A DNA stretch of 64,000 bases, from the NCBI GenBank assembly GCA_963735025.1, contig CAVTJG010000009.1, positions 1,674,001 to 1,738,000 on the forward strand. The letters are read 5' to 3'. This document shows, piece after piece, positions 1 through 9,926 of the stretch. Both the position numbers and the translations under genes were made by a program. Within the stretch, counting starts at the first letter, position 1. The number at the start of each line of letters is the position of its first letter. The DNA comes from JAABRB01 sp963735025. Its GTDB lineage: Bacteria; Pseudomonadota; Gammaproteobacteria; Burkholderiales; SG8-39. The notes under the pieces are model-generated. The model was not told where the DNA came from. It did no database searches and saw only the letters and a list, made by a program, of their open reading frames with translations.

Positions 1-303
1 GCTTCCTGGTGAGTCCGGCCGAGATCGAGGCGGTGCTTGCGGAACATCCGAGCGTGGCCGCCGCGCAGGTCGTCGGCGCGCGCACGGCGGCGGGGCTGAA
101 GCCCGTCGCGTTCGTGATCCTGGCGCAGGACGCCGCGTTCGACGAGGCCGCGCTCATCGCGCACTGCGCGGCCCGCATGGCGAAGTTCAAGGTCCCGGCG
201 CGCGTGCAGTCGATCGACGCGTTCCCGGTGACGCCCGGCGCCAACGCCACCAAGATCCAGAAGCACAAGCTACGCGAGCGGGCAGAAATCGCGCTGGACC
301 TAG
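1..303 (+). CDS. AMP-dependent acyl-CoA ligase, C-terminal fragment (partial)
   Basis: This is the C-terminal AMP-binding subdomain of an acyl-CoA/carnitine-CoA type ligase whose N-terminal part lies outside the window. The visible signs are SPAEIEAVLAEHPSV (the hinge that follows the catalytic domain in this family) and FPVTPGANATKIQKHKLRE, the C-terminal part holding the catalytic lysine (the K of TKIQK). The open frame continues to 659, but the translation beyond about base 300 resembles nothing. A stop at 301-303 lies one base out of frame exactly where the family normally ends. I take the true end as about 303 and suspect a one-base error just upstream. Confidence 0.75.
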
Positions 304-1079
304 CGCAGGATAGGGCAGGCCGCGCTCCGGGCTCGTACCTCCCGGGCATCAATCCGCAGTTGGCCCAACGAGGAGTAGGGCGCCGGCGCCGTAACCAGCG
401 CCCTGATCCCTGGGGCGCACTCTATTCGCTTCCGCTCGGCAAGGTGGTCGTGCGCGTTTCGGATGTGCATGTCGCGGAACCACTTCTGAATCTCGTCCGC
501 CTCCTCTTCCCACGAAGGCATCGCGAGGTCGGCATTCAGATACTTCACCTGGATGTAGTGTGGAGCTCGTGCGCTAGAGAGTCGATTGTGCGGTCGCGGG
601 GACGTAGATCGACGGTTCGTGATCAGGTAGATCTCGTTGCTGGGCATACGCGTTGCTGAACACATGCGGGCGAAAGCATTGCGCTGATGGCATCGCGAAA
701 CTGGCTGATCGGCGTGCTGCTCTGAGGACACGGTGGGCGGCGCGATATCGGGCGCAGCGTACATTTGTTGTGCGACTTCGGCAAGGACGAAACGCGCGTC
801 GAAGCGCAGCGCAGCGGTTGACGGAGGTGTCTGCTTCTACGCACGCATCACGAGGCAAAGAGTTGCCACGAGGCAGGCGACGCAGCGGCAAGATGGCGCA
901 TGTGTTCGTCCGGCCGCTAAAGCATGCCGAGCACGTACACATGCAGGCACAGTCAGAAACGAGAGCGGAATCCCGATCCGACATGAGCGTCGTGAGCGGC
1001 GGGTCGAGCCTGTACTCGGTTGCACGATCGCCGCGCGATCATCGGTGCATCGCCGCTCGAAGAAGATGATGCGGGTGTG
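304..1079. other. stretch without a recognisable gene
   Basis: About 780 bases lie between the ligase tail and the AEC permease remnant. Open frames exist on both strands but their translations are arginine-rich and overlap one another, as expected of non-coding high-GC DNA. The only stretch with protein-like composition is on the minus strand at about 300-560 (for example WEEEADEIQKWFRDMHIR), which I could not assign. It may be the remnant of a lost gene. Confidence 0.5.
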
Positions 1080-1794
1080 ATCGGTGTCGACGCTGGCAAT
1101 CGCAACAAAGAGGCTGACCACGCGGGGCGAAGACAGCTTGAAGCCGAGCGGCGCGAGCTTCGCCGTTGCCGCGAGCTCGCCGAGGCGGACCTGCGCGCCG
1201 ACCGACACGAGCGGAGCGGCGCGAGCGTGTCTCCAGACGGAGGAGTGTGGTCGCGAGCCACTCCGGATATTCGAGCGGCCGTAGCAGAAGGGCGCGATCA
1301 CCGCAAGGAGCGGCGGAAACGTCACGATCTTGCGGACGATGGCGAGTTGGTCGAACGCGGCGCCGAGTACATCGTGGCGACGACGATCCGAGCGTGGCGA
1401 GCGCAAGGTACGAACCGAGCTGGTCGATCACCAGCCCTTGTGCGACACCGGCCGAGCCGTAGACGCCTCGATCATCGGGATCCCGAGGAATGAGGTGTTC
1501 GCGAGGCCGCCGGTGAGCGTCAGTGCGCCGACCGACTGCGGTGCGAGGCCGGCCACGCGTCCGACGATGCCGAAGAAGGCGATGCTCAGCGCAAACAGCA
1601 CCCACGCCACCGCGGCTGCGAGGACGAGCGCAGACGTGATCTCGACTGCATGCAGATGCGTGAGGATCAGCGCCGGCAGCGCGATGTTGATGATGAACGC
1701 GTTGAGCGCGCCGGGGCCGCATCGGGCAGGCGACCGAGCGGCGCAACACCACGCCGAGCGCGAAGCAGGCAACGAGGAGGGCAAGGTTGTTCAT
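1080..1794 (-). pseudogene. AEC (auxin efflux carrier) family permease, broken
   Basis: Membrane-transport segments of the AEC family are spread over three frames. The start MNNLALLVACFALGVVLRR is at 1794. The next segment contains NAFIINIALPALIL and GGLANTSFLGIPMIEA, the hallmark of the family. Later pieces read DQLAIVRKIVTFPPLLAVIA and SVGAQVRLGEL. At least three single-base frameshifts separate them, and the last transmembrane segments are missing before about 1080. AEC proteins export or import organic acids across the inner membrane. With this many breaks plus a lost C-terminus, real decay is more likely than sequencing error alone. Confidence 0.75.
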
Positions 1795-2574
1795 GGCGCG
1801 TCTGCCTTGCGCCATGTTCGACGGCGAGGGGGTACAGCCTACGATCAGTGAACGAACGAGCTGGTCCGGAAGGATAGCTCTGCCGCTCATGACGGCGGCA
1901 TGGCGGCGGCATGACGGGGGAAGCTAGTGTGCTGTTCCTCTAATAACTGGCATATGTCTTGCTTTTAATATCGGGCCAGGACACTAATCGGCCAGCGTGA
2001 TCGATTGATGCAGCACCTCGGTCTCGCGCGAAGGCGCCACGCCGAGAACCACCGAGAGCATATGCCGGAGCGGCGGTAGACGTTGAGCGCCTCGGCTCGC
2101 CGGTCTTGCGCGGCAAGGCAGGCCATCAGCCGGCGGTAGACCTCCTCCGCGAGCGGTTCCGCCTCGAGGGCAGTGGTGTAGATCTCGACCGTACGATCGG
2201 GGCGGCCCGCGTGCTCGAAATACTGTGCGGTGCGCGTCGCCAGGCGGACATAGCGGCTGCGCAGCCGCTCGCGTGCAGGCAGCAGCCATGCTGCGTCCTC
2301 CACCTTGTGCAGAAGCGGACTGATAGAGCGCGAGCGCGCTGCTCGCGGCGTGACCCGATCGAGACATTAGAATCCTCGTTGCGCGACGGCGAGCCGTTCG
2401 AAGGCGAACGCGTCCGTCCACGCGATCCCGTGGTTGAGATGCAGAACCCCGTGCGAGAGCAGAACGGCGTCGTCGCGGCCGACCAGCTTTCGCAGTCGGT
2501 GAAGTGTCACGTCGAAGGCATCGTGCGCCGCTCGCGTTCGACTCGGCACAGTGCGGCGGCGATCACGTCGGGTG

Positions 2575-2645
2575 CCCCGGCGCAAGCGGGGATCCAGTAG
2601 ACCTTTGAGCAGGCTCAATCTGGATTCCCGCGTTCGCGGGAATGT
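2575..2645 (+). repeat. REP/BIME-like paired hairpin element, copy 1
   Basis: Two short palindromes flank a spacer. The left one is CCCCGGCGCAAGCGGGG (2575-2591), followed by ATCCAGTAG. The right one is TGGATTCCCGC...GCGGGAATG (2621-2643). The same architecture recurs at 12377 and, inverted, at 15091. Degenerate half-elements occur at about 2938-2952 and 3167-3176. The element sits inside the decayed BTAD regulator, so insertion may have contributed to its loss. Confidence 0.75.
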
Positions 2646-3331
2646 GGAGGACTTTGCCGTACGGTGCCCTCATCGCCCGCGCTTCTTGACCGTCTTCTTC
2701 GCCAGGCGCCTTGTTGGGCTTGGAGCTTGGCGCCTTGCTCGCGCGGATCAACTTCTTGACGGCTTCTTCGATCGTAGCCACGTCTTCGCGCTAGATTATC
2801 AGGTCGCGCAGCCAATACACCGTACAGAGGCTCCACTGCGGCGAAGGCCGCAATGCCTCCTCCAGCAAGGCGAGGCCTTTCGCCGAGCGCCGGTGCGCAG
2901 TGCACGTCTGCCTCAACCATCAGCGCCGGTGCGGAACTTCCTGCGTTCGCGGGAATCGACGTACGCGCGCGCATTCGCACAGACTGACGGGCGCGGTCCA
3001 GATCGCCGCTTCGGCGGCGCAGTGCCAGCGCGGTGTGGACGTTGATGGCGGGCCCGCAGTCTTCGTTCGTCATCTCTTGTGGCTCTGCGGACGTGAGGCG
3101 CGTGGATCGCCGCTGAGAGTGAGCGTGAGATGAACAGAGCGATTTCGGTGCTGCGCGCAGACGCGTTAGCGGGAATGAACGCTTCTAGCTGTGGCTGCTG
3201 GATCGCTATCGCCGGATACGCGAGCTCCTAGACCTCGATCAACCGGTCGTTTTGCCGCGAAGCCGACCTGTATCTTCGACCACCTTCTGGGCAGGCCAAT
3301 TGGACTTGCGCGTCTTGCGGGAATACTACTT

Positions 3332-3371
3332 GGGGAGGAGAGGGGTGGGTGGGTGGGGTGGGTGGGGGGGG
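3332..3371 (+). other. G-run tract, G-quadruplex-capable
   Basis: The plus strand carries consecutive runs of three to eight G separated by one to five bases, which meets the usual intramolecular G-quadruplex pattern. Further G-runs follow at 3385-3398 and 3488-3530. It lies inside the decayed regulator, where the minus-strand translation turns into proline/histidine low complexity. A degraded or badly called sequence is as likely as a functional structure. Confidence 0.6.
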
Positions 3372-4822
3372 CGGCGTGCGCGGGTGGTGGTGGGGTGGTG
3401 CGGCCGAGCTCCGACGTTAGGCCGATCTCGCGAAAAGCTACCTCGCCCGATACCGGGTCGGTGAGACCGAGGCTCCCTCCGAGGTCCGGGTGGGGGGGAT
3501 GTGGTGATGGGTGGGAGAGGGATGATGGGGGTGATGAGTGAAACTGGCTGCGGGCTGCTGTGTGGTGCGTGGAGCGGTGGTGGCCGCGCGATGGTCGCGC
3601 GCGCGCCGGAGGATTGGTCATTCCTTGAGATGCCCCGAGCCAGTACAGAAGCCACGGTGCTTCGTCGAGCAGGTGCTCCGGCAGGGCCGTAAGCGCCGCC
3701 TGCAAGGTCTGCCAGCGACATTCGCGAGCAGTGACGGCGCCTCGCGCAGGATCAGCGGAATTGCCGCGCGGAAGTCTTGCGCTCGCAGTCGAGCGATGTG
3801 TCGCATCTCGTCCAGGATCGCGCGATCATCTGGGGACGCGCGGTCACAATGCTCGACCCGTTCATGTTGCGCCAAACTCGCCGAATAGCGCATGGTACTG
3901 AAACGTGGTCTGGTCCCCGTCCGCGTTCGAGGAAGTAGTGCTGGTTGCGAGCTATTCAACTGCTCGCTCGTGTCTTCTCGTTCCGCCAGTGCGCTCGCTA
4001 TCGCAGCCGTGAAGCGAGGGAGATACGCCGTGGCCAGCCACAGATCGCGCAGTTCCGGCGGCGAGCGTTCGTACACTTCGGTGGCGAGGTACTCAAACAG
4101 GGTTTCCGGCGCTTCGACCAGATTCGGCGGGACGGCGGCATCGCTGTTGCTCTCCAGCATCAGGCGCAAGCCGGCGGCCCAGCCGCCGGTGCGCTCGCGC
4201 AGCATTCGGGCGCGTTCTTCGACGTAGCGATGTCGAGCCGGCTAGCTCGCGCGTCTCGTCGAGGTCGAGCCGCAAGTGCTCCCAGCCGAGGCGTGCGAGG
4301 TCGGCATGTGCAATCGCCTCGTCGAAGGCCGACGGTGGGCCCCCGCGACTGACCACCACAGCGTGACGTCCTCCGGTAGCTCGTCGAGGCCGTCGCGGAT
4401 GAGCGTCGCGAGCACCGCGTTCTCCGGCGTATCCTGGAAATTGTCCAGCACGATCACCGCCAGCTTTGGCATGCGCTCCAGGAGCGCCCTGAAGAATCGC
4501 CGCGTGAAACCGACCAGGTCAGGCAGGTACTCGGGCGTGAGTGGCGGCAACGGCCGTCGGCCCTCCGGGACCGATTGACGCAGATAATAGAAGAAGGTCG
4601 CCGGATCGGCGTCGCCTGCATCAACTTGGTACCAGAGGCATGGCAGCTCGCGCGCCTCGATCCAGCTCGAGACGAGCGAGGTCTTGCCCGCCCCGGGCGG
4701 GCCCTCGACCCAGGTGATCGGCCGGCGCCGGAACCGATCGAGCAGCGCGAAGAGACGCTCGCGCACGGCCAGTCCCGCGGCGGACGGACGCGAGAGTTTG
4801 GGCGGAAGGACGTTGCTTGAAC

Positions 4823-6130
4823 TCACCATCGACGACTCAGCATCAGATGCAACGCGAGGTACGAAAGACTCTCGGTGCTCGGGCCTAGCGGCGACGACGG
4901 ATTGTCGTAGCGCACACTGCGCGGGAGAAGGTATTCCAGCGCACCGCTTACCGACCAGCCAGGCGAGAGCACCTGCTTGAATCCGGCAGTGAGGTGCGTC
5001 TCGCCGATCGCGGCGATCAGGGGCGTGAGATTCTGCGGCGGGATGGGCGAGCGCCCGTAGTTGATCCCTCCGTAGAGTGTGAGGGAATTGGTCGCGGCGT
5101 ACGCGGTGCCGATCGCGAATACCCACTGGTCGCGCGCTTCGACGGCGGCGGTCTGTGCGAGTGTTTGCGGAGCGGCGCGGTTATCGGGCTCCGTCAGTGT
5201 AATCGTCGTGCTGCGCAGTGCGTGCGACCAGCCGAGCCAGGTGACCTCGGCGGACACCAGCAACCGCGCAGTCGCCTGCCACGCTGCTCCGAGCGCGACC
5301 TCGGGCGGCAGAGCGAAGCCGTCGAGGCGCGCGTTGCCATAGTGCACGATACCTAGGCCGATCGCGCTCATGTTCACGTTCGCGGAGCCATTGCTCGCGG
5401 GCAGCGAGATCTTCGTTCCCGCCGCCGCGCCGATCGACAGCTCAGGGGTTGCGTGCCACAAAGCGCCGACCTTCGCCCCGACGCCCACACCCCGCGCATT
5501 CTTGAGTTGCAGGCCGAAAAAGCTCTGCGCCGGGTTCGCGGGATTGAAGGCCGAGGTGTTCGGGAAGACCTTTTGCACCGCGTTGATTGCGGCAATGGGA
5601 AGGCTGATCGCGAGGCTCAGAGCGTCCGTTGCGCGCCAGGCGATCGCCGGCGCGACCTTGACGAAACCGATCTGGGCGGAAAGCTCGTCTTTCGTGCCGA
5701 ATGGCGTCTGAAGGCTCTGGTAGATGTTACCCGCGCCGCCTTGTGCGAACAGGCCGACACCCGCAGTGAACTGCGGCGCGACGGGCATCGTGTAGCCGAA
5801 TCCTCCCGCGGGGATCGGTAGCGGTTGTCGATGAATTGGTGTTGACGAAACCGGGTGTGGACACCCGTTGAAACGCACGGGGATACGTTGAACGCTTGCC
5901 AATCGATCTCCATCGATGCCAGCGGGATTGATGTTAGGGCGGACGTGTCGCGCGCCACGGCATATGGGCGCCGCCCATGCCGAGCGATTCGGTGCCGAAC
6001 CCGATCATGTTCAGCCCATTGTTCGCGAGCGCAGAGGTAATTTCCGCTGCGCAAAAGATCGCGGGTATTACAACACCCGCCCGCGCGCGCAGGGTGCGCG
6101 CGAACCCATGCTGCAGATGCACGTGCGTGC
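4823..6130 (-). pseudogene. FadL/OmpP1-type outer-membrane channel, frameshifted
   Basis: FadL-family beta-barrels carry long-chain fatty acids and other hydrophobic compounds across the outer membrane. The N-terminal region (about 5940-6130) has a hydrophobic leader followed by GLNMIGFGTESLGMGGA, the signature found just after the signal peptide in this family. A second frame carries VARDTSAL. The main frame from about 5830 down to the stop at 4823 has alternating barrel-like strands and ends in LHLMLSRRW, with a terminal aromatic as expected for an outer-membrane protein. Two frameshifts (about 5830 and 5945) separate the parts, and no clean start codon is visible near 6130. Confidence 0.75.
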
Positions 6131-6385
6131 CTCCGGAGCGTTGTTCTGGGCTTCGAGCCGAAGCCGATATTAAGGCCGTGGGAAGTAGGCTACACGATTC
6201 AGATGGCGACTGGAACACCCGAATGGCCGAGGCGCGATGGCTGAGGGCGCGAGGCTGGCAGGCCGGATCCGGGTACGCGTAAGCTCCTCGTTTTGGGGAC
6301 GCGGCAGCCGCGTTGACGAGCCTGTCCCGCACGCGCTTGGAATCTCTTCACCATGAGATTCAAGGTCAGCATTGCCGCCTCACCG

Positions 6386-7591
6386 CTACTCCCCAGGGGG
6401 CTTGACGTTACGGAACGCGCGCCAGAGCAGCAGGTCATAGACGATCTTGAGACTCGCGCCTGCGACGAGCGGGATCCACAGCCCACCGAACTGCATGGCG
6501 CCGCCGGCGATACCGGGCGCGATGACCCGGCCTGCGGCACGCGCGAGCTGCGCAATGCCCGATGCGTAGGATCGCTCTTCGGGCTGCACGATCGCCATGA
6601 GATACGACTGCCGCGTCGGCACGTCCATCTCGACGAGCCCCTCGCGCAGAATGAAGAGAAACGCCGCCACGGCGAAGTTCCCCGTGAGCGGAATGGTGAG
6701 CAGGAGGAGGCTTGACGGGATGTGCGTGAAGACCATCGTATTCACGAGCCCGATGCGGCCGGCAAGCCATGCGGCGCCGAAATGCGAGAGCACCGTCATG
6801 ATGCGCCCGACGACGAACAGGGCGGCGAGGGCGCCTTCGCTCACGCCGAATCTGAGATAGAAAAAGTAGGCGATCAGGGCGGACCCGAGAAATCCGCCGC
6901 CGAACGCGTCGAGTGCCGATAGCGCAGCGAAGCGATGAATCGCGCGGCGCGTGTTGGGGGGTGGATTGCCCAGCGAATCGGCAACTCGCGGTGCCACCCG
7001 CGCCGGCTCTGCCGCGGGCGACAGGCGCGAGTAGATGACGGCGGCGAGCACGAGGAGTACGCCGTACAGCAGGATCGCCGCAGCATAGGCGCGCGGCTCG
7101 GTGACGCCGAAGCCGTCGCGCAGCAACTGGGGCGCGGCGGCGAGCGCTGCGCCGGTCGCGCCGCCGACGTCCTGCAGCACGTTGTACCAGGCGAACAGCC
7201 GGGTGCGATCGCGCGACGTGCCCGTCGCGGGCAGGATCGCCACCTCGAGCGCCTGCGCGGCGCCGCGATCGGTGCCCTGCGTATTGAGCATGCCGAGAAA
7301 CGCGGCCAAGGTCACCGACCAGACATCCGGCGCCCACGCGAGCACGAAGCCGCCGGCCGCAGTTAGAACGGAAAGTCCGACCAGGCTGCGGCGCCGACCG
7401 ACCCGGTCGGCGAGGAAAGTGCCGTAGACCGTGCCGACTGCGACGCCCGCGAGTCCGGCAGTCAGCACCAATCCGATTTCCGCCGCCGGAAAGCCGCGCT
7501 TCGCCAGGTATACGGCGGCGAGCACGCTGATGAGACCGGCCGCGAGCCCGCGCAGGAAGCCTGCCGCGAAGACGAGATGGCGGTCGCGCAT
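6386..7591 (-). CDS. major facilitator superfamily transporter
   Basis: A 401-residue membrane protein with about twelve hydrophobic segments. The loop after TM2 reads FLADRVGRRRSLVG, the classic MFS motif between TM2 and TM3. I chose the ATG at 7591 because translation upstream of it overlaps the cyclase gene and is arginine-rich, while MRDRHLVFAAGFLRGLAAG opens directly into TM1. It lies 29 bases downstream of the cyclase-family hydrolase and is probably co-transcribed with it. The substrate is unknown, and a small organic acid or amide related to the hydrolase reaction is only a guess. Confidence 0.85.
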   Translation of the reverse strand: MRDRHLVFAAGFLRGLAAGLISVLAAVYLAKRGFPAAEIGLVLTAGLAGVAVGTVYGTFLADRVGRRRSLVGLSVLTAAGGFVLAWAPDVWSVTLAAFLGMLNTQGTDRGAAQALEVAILPATGTSRDRTRLFAWYNVLQDVGGATGAALAAAPQLLRDGFGVTEPRAYAAAILLYGVLLVLAAVIYSRLSPAAEPARVAPRVADSLGNPPPNTRRAIHRFAALSALDAFGGGFLGSALIAYFFYLRFGVSEGALAALFVVGRIMTVLSHFGAAWLAGRIGLVNTMVFTHIPSSLLLLTIPLTGNFAVAAFLFILREGLVEMDVPTRQSYLMAIVQPEERSYASGIAQLARAAGRVIAPGIAGGAMQFGGLWIPLVAGASLKIVYDLLLWRAFRNVKPPGE

Positions 7592-7620
7592 CGCGGCGCG
7601 CAGCAGTCGGTCGGGTCCCG

Positions 7621-8661
7621 CTACACCGTGGCGATCGGCGTGGTTGGCGAGCCGACGGCGCCGGGCAGACGGAGCGGCGGGGCAGTGAGCAGAAAGCGGC
7701 TGCGTCGGTGCGCGCGCAGCCATGCAGCGAGGTCGCTCATCCACCAGAGCTCGCCGAGCGGGACGCCGAGCTTGAACAGGCAATGCTCGTGCAGCGGCAG
7801 CGCCGCGCGCGTGCCGTCCTTCGGCTTCGATGGCAGGAGTTCGACCGCGTAGTTGTCGGCGCAGATTGCGGCGATGCCGGAATCAGTGATCCAGGCGAGC
7901 AGCTTCTCGTCCCGTCCGTCGAGGCATGCGCACGCATCGTCCAGCACGCTCATGTCGGGACTGCGCTCCATGCGCATGATGATCGTGCTGAACCCGGTGT
8001 GCAGGCAGAGCAGGTCGCCGTTCTCGACCGCCACGCGATCCTTTTCCAGCACCCGCATCAAGTCGTCGTACCCGACAGCCGCGCGTGCGTCGCCGAAGTG
8101 AGCGTGCAGGTCCACCATGACGCCGCGGCCCTGGATGCCCTTGACGGCGTAGTGCTCGATGCCGAGCGCGCAGGCGCCGACGTGCTGACCCATAGTCCGC
8201 GGCGTCTCGCCGCTGTAGTCCACCGGCCCGACTACGTGCTCGTCCGCGCGATAGCCGTTGTAATAGACCCGCTCGGTCACGCCGTCCGCATCGGCGTCGA
8301 ACCACGACCCGACGTGCGCGAGCGAGTCCCACTGCGTCGAATACTGCAGCCAGATGGTCGCCTGGTCGTCGCTGATCACGTCGCTTGCCTGCGGGTCGAC
8401 GTTCTTGAGCGGGTAGTTCAGGTAGGGAATGTCCTCGCGGTAGGTCGGCGCAAGTCGCGGCGCATGGCGGCGCGCGTTCAGCTTGTTGCCACCCGGATAA
8501 TCGAGCGGCAGCGACAGGCAGAACACCAGTCCTTCGCGCACCTCGGCGACGCCCTGCTTGACCTTCTCGGGCGTGAGCAGGTTGAGGCGGCCGATCTGGT
8601 CGTCGGGACCGAAGTCGCCCCAGGTCGAGCCGGGCGGCCGTTGCTTCCAGCGGGTCTGCAT
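7621..8661 (-). CDS. cyclase family protein (kynurenine formamidase-like hydrolase)
   Basis: A 346-residue protein of the metal-dependent cyclase/formamidase-like family (PF04199). The visible family signs are STQWDSLAHVGSWFDAD, a variant of the metal-binding HxGTHxDxP region, then GRGVMVDLHAHFG and a late conserved LPLHEHCLFKLGVPLGELW. Members hydrolyse formamides, lactones or related bonds. The long form with TQWDSLAHV is common in Burkholderiales catabolic clusters and has no firmly established substrate. It is followed after 29 bases by an MFS transporter. The start MQTRWKQRPPGSTWGDFGPDDQ matches the usual N-terminus of this subfamily. Confidence 0.85.
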   Translation of the reverse strand: MQTRWKQRPPGSTWGDFGPDDQIGRLNLLTPEKVKQGVAEVREGLVFCLSLPLDYPGGNKLNARRHAPRLAPTYREDIPYLNYPLKNVDPQASDVISDDQATIWLQYSTQWDSLAHVGSWFDADADGVTERVYYNGYRADEHVVGPVDYSGETPRTMGQHVGACALGIEHYAVKGIQGRGVMVDLHAHFGDARAAVGYDDLMRVLEKDRVAVENGDLLCLHTGFSTIIMRMERSPDMSVLDDACACLDGRDEKLLAWITDSGIAAICADNYAVELLPSKPKDGTRAALPLHEHCLFKLGVPLGELWWMSDLAAWLRAHRRSRFLLTAPPLRLPGAVGSPTTPIATV

Positions 8662-8831
8662 CGCGAGTCTCCCGGATCTCTGTTGCCAAGAACGTAATGG
8701 AGACTAAAGGAAAACCGGGCGCACGGCCAAAGAGATCTGGAATGCGGCAGCGGCGCGGCCCCAAGGAAACGGATGCTGCATCCGCTTTCCGGGGGGCGTG
8801 CGCCGCCTTGCTCGTCGGATCGTCTGCGCGA

Positions 8832-9773
8832 TTACATGATCGGAGCCAGTGCATCGCCGATGCGCCGACCCTGCGGCTCGGTGATCATGTCGCCGAGGAT
8901 TTCGTTGAACCGCGTGCTCCTCAACCCGGACACGATATATTGCCAGCGGTAGGCCGCGAGGACCTCGGTTCGTACCTTCGCCGCCTGTTCCCTGCTGAGC
9001 GTCCGGCCGCATACGCGCACGAAGTAGTCGACATCCGCTGACGCCTGGGTCTGGAGAATGCCGTCGACCGCACCGACGAGCTCGATCAGGTCCGTTACCG
9101 CCTGGTCACGCATCTCCGGTGTCAGCTTCGCGTTCTCGTGCATCCATTCGATCTCGTCGAGGATCGCGTGCTGCGACTCCTCCTTCCAGTGAAAGAGGAA
9201 CACATCCTTCCATAGCTCGGAAAGCTCCGCATCGGGCTCGATGCTCTGATGATAGTGCGACTGCGTGAAGAGCTCGATGTGGCACGTGAGCGCGAGCACC
9301 GCCCAGGTCGATTTGCCGAGCACGGCATTGGCGACTGCGTCGGGATCCGGCATGAAAGTATAGCCGTCGGGCATGCCCTCGCCGTCATCTTCTCGAGGCG
9401 GCGGAAGAGCTCCTGGTGCTTGAGCTCCTCGTCGCCGAACCGCACGAGCGCCTCGAGGGCGGTCTGGTCGCCCAGCATATGCTCGCGACTGACCTCGAGC
9501 ACTTTCGCCACGATGAATCGCTCGACCAGCCCGAAGATGTTGGCGTAGGTGCGGCCCTGGATCTGGCTCATCAGCCGCCGTTCCTCGGTGGTCAGGAAAT
9601 CCATCCGATTGACCATGGACAGGCCGTCCGGCAGGAACTTCTTGGTGTAGTCGAACTTGCGGCCGCGGATCACGTCGCGGTCGATGTCCCAGCGGATGCG
9701 CTTGGAGACCTCGATGCACTTCGCATAGCGCGTGGCGTCGTCGGCGTGCGTTCGTCGTGTTCGTCGTTTGCAT
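8832..9773 (-). CDS. ferritin-like di-iron protein, with two compensating frame changes
   Basis: The start at 9773 is preceded by an AGGAG ribosome binding site. The first eight residues (MQTTNTTN) and the last two thirds are in one frame. The part between about 9750 and 9385 makes sense only in a second frame, where it reads ATRYAKCIEVSKRIRWDIDR and FGDEELKHQELFRRLEKM. The C-terminal part has FLFHWKEESQHAILDEIEW. The two ExxH-type helices (EELKH and EESQH) are the iron ligands expected of a ferritin-like four-helix bundle. A pair of opposite indels, probably sequencing errors, explains the pattern. The reaction is unknown. It lies downstream of a hydrolase-LuxR regulator and an SDR. Confidence 0.65.
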   Translation of the reverse strand: MQTTNTTNARRRRHALCEVHRGLQAHPLGHRPRRDPRPQVRLHQEVPAGRPVHGQSDGFPDHRGTAADEPDPGPHLRQHLRAGRAIHRGESARGQSRAYAGRPDRPRGARAVRRRGAQAPGALPPPREDDGEGMPDGYTFMPDPDAVANAVLGKSTWAVLALTCHIELFTQSHYHQSIEPDAELSELWKDVFLFHWKEESQHAILDEIEWMHENAKLTPEMRDQAVTDLIELVGAVDGILQTQASADVDYFVRVCGRTLSREQAAKVRTEVLAAYRWQYIVSGLRSTRFNEILGDMITEPQGRRIGDALAPIM

Positions 9774-9926
9774 GGCTTGCGCTCCTGTTGCTGCATTTGC
9801 GGCCGCGGATGGTCCGTGTACCTGCCATGCATTCTTGCGAAAGTCGCGGCGTTCGACATGAGGCCCGGGTCTCGATCTGCACCCGGGACTTTGGCGCGCC
9901 CGGGCCGTCGACCCGGGACTGAGGTC

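Larger units (their letters stand above)
1984..4829 (-). pseudogene. MalT/BTAD-type ATPase transcriptional regulator, broken
   Basis: The start at 4829 overlaps the stop of the FadL-like gene. The N-terminus has an AAA/STAND ATPase with the Walker A motif GPPGAGKTSLV and a Walker B region LAVIVLDNFQD, followed by MLRERTGGWAAGLRLMLES, typical of MalT-like proteins. Weak TPR-like pieces follow. Near the end are a winged-helix fragment (DVTLHRLRKLVGRDDAV, about 2390-2520) and a bacterial transcriptional activator domain (YTTALEAEPLAEEVYRRL, about 2110-2190) that would end EVLHQSITLAD at 1984. The order fits BTAD regulators of about 900-1000 residues. Several frameshifts, a G-rich low-complexity tract and a repeat element interrupt it, so it is unlikely to be functional as written. 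Confidence 0.7.

Noticed and set aside
3301..3540. G-rich tract as a CRISPR or satellite array
   Set aside because: There is no regular repeat-spacer structure, only irregular G-runs.
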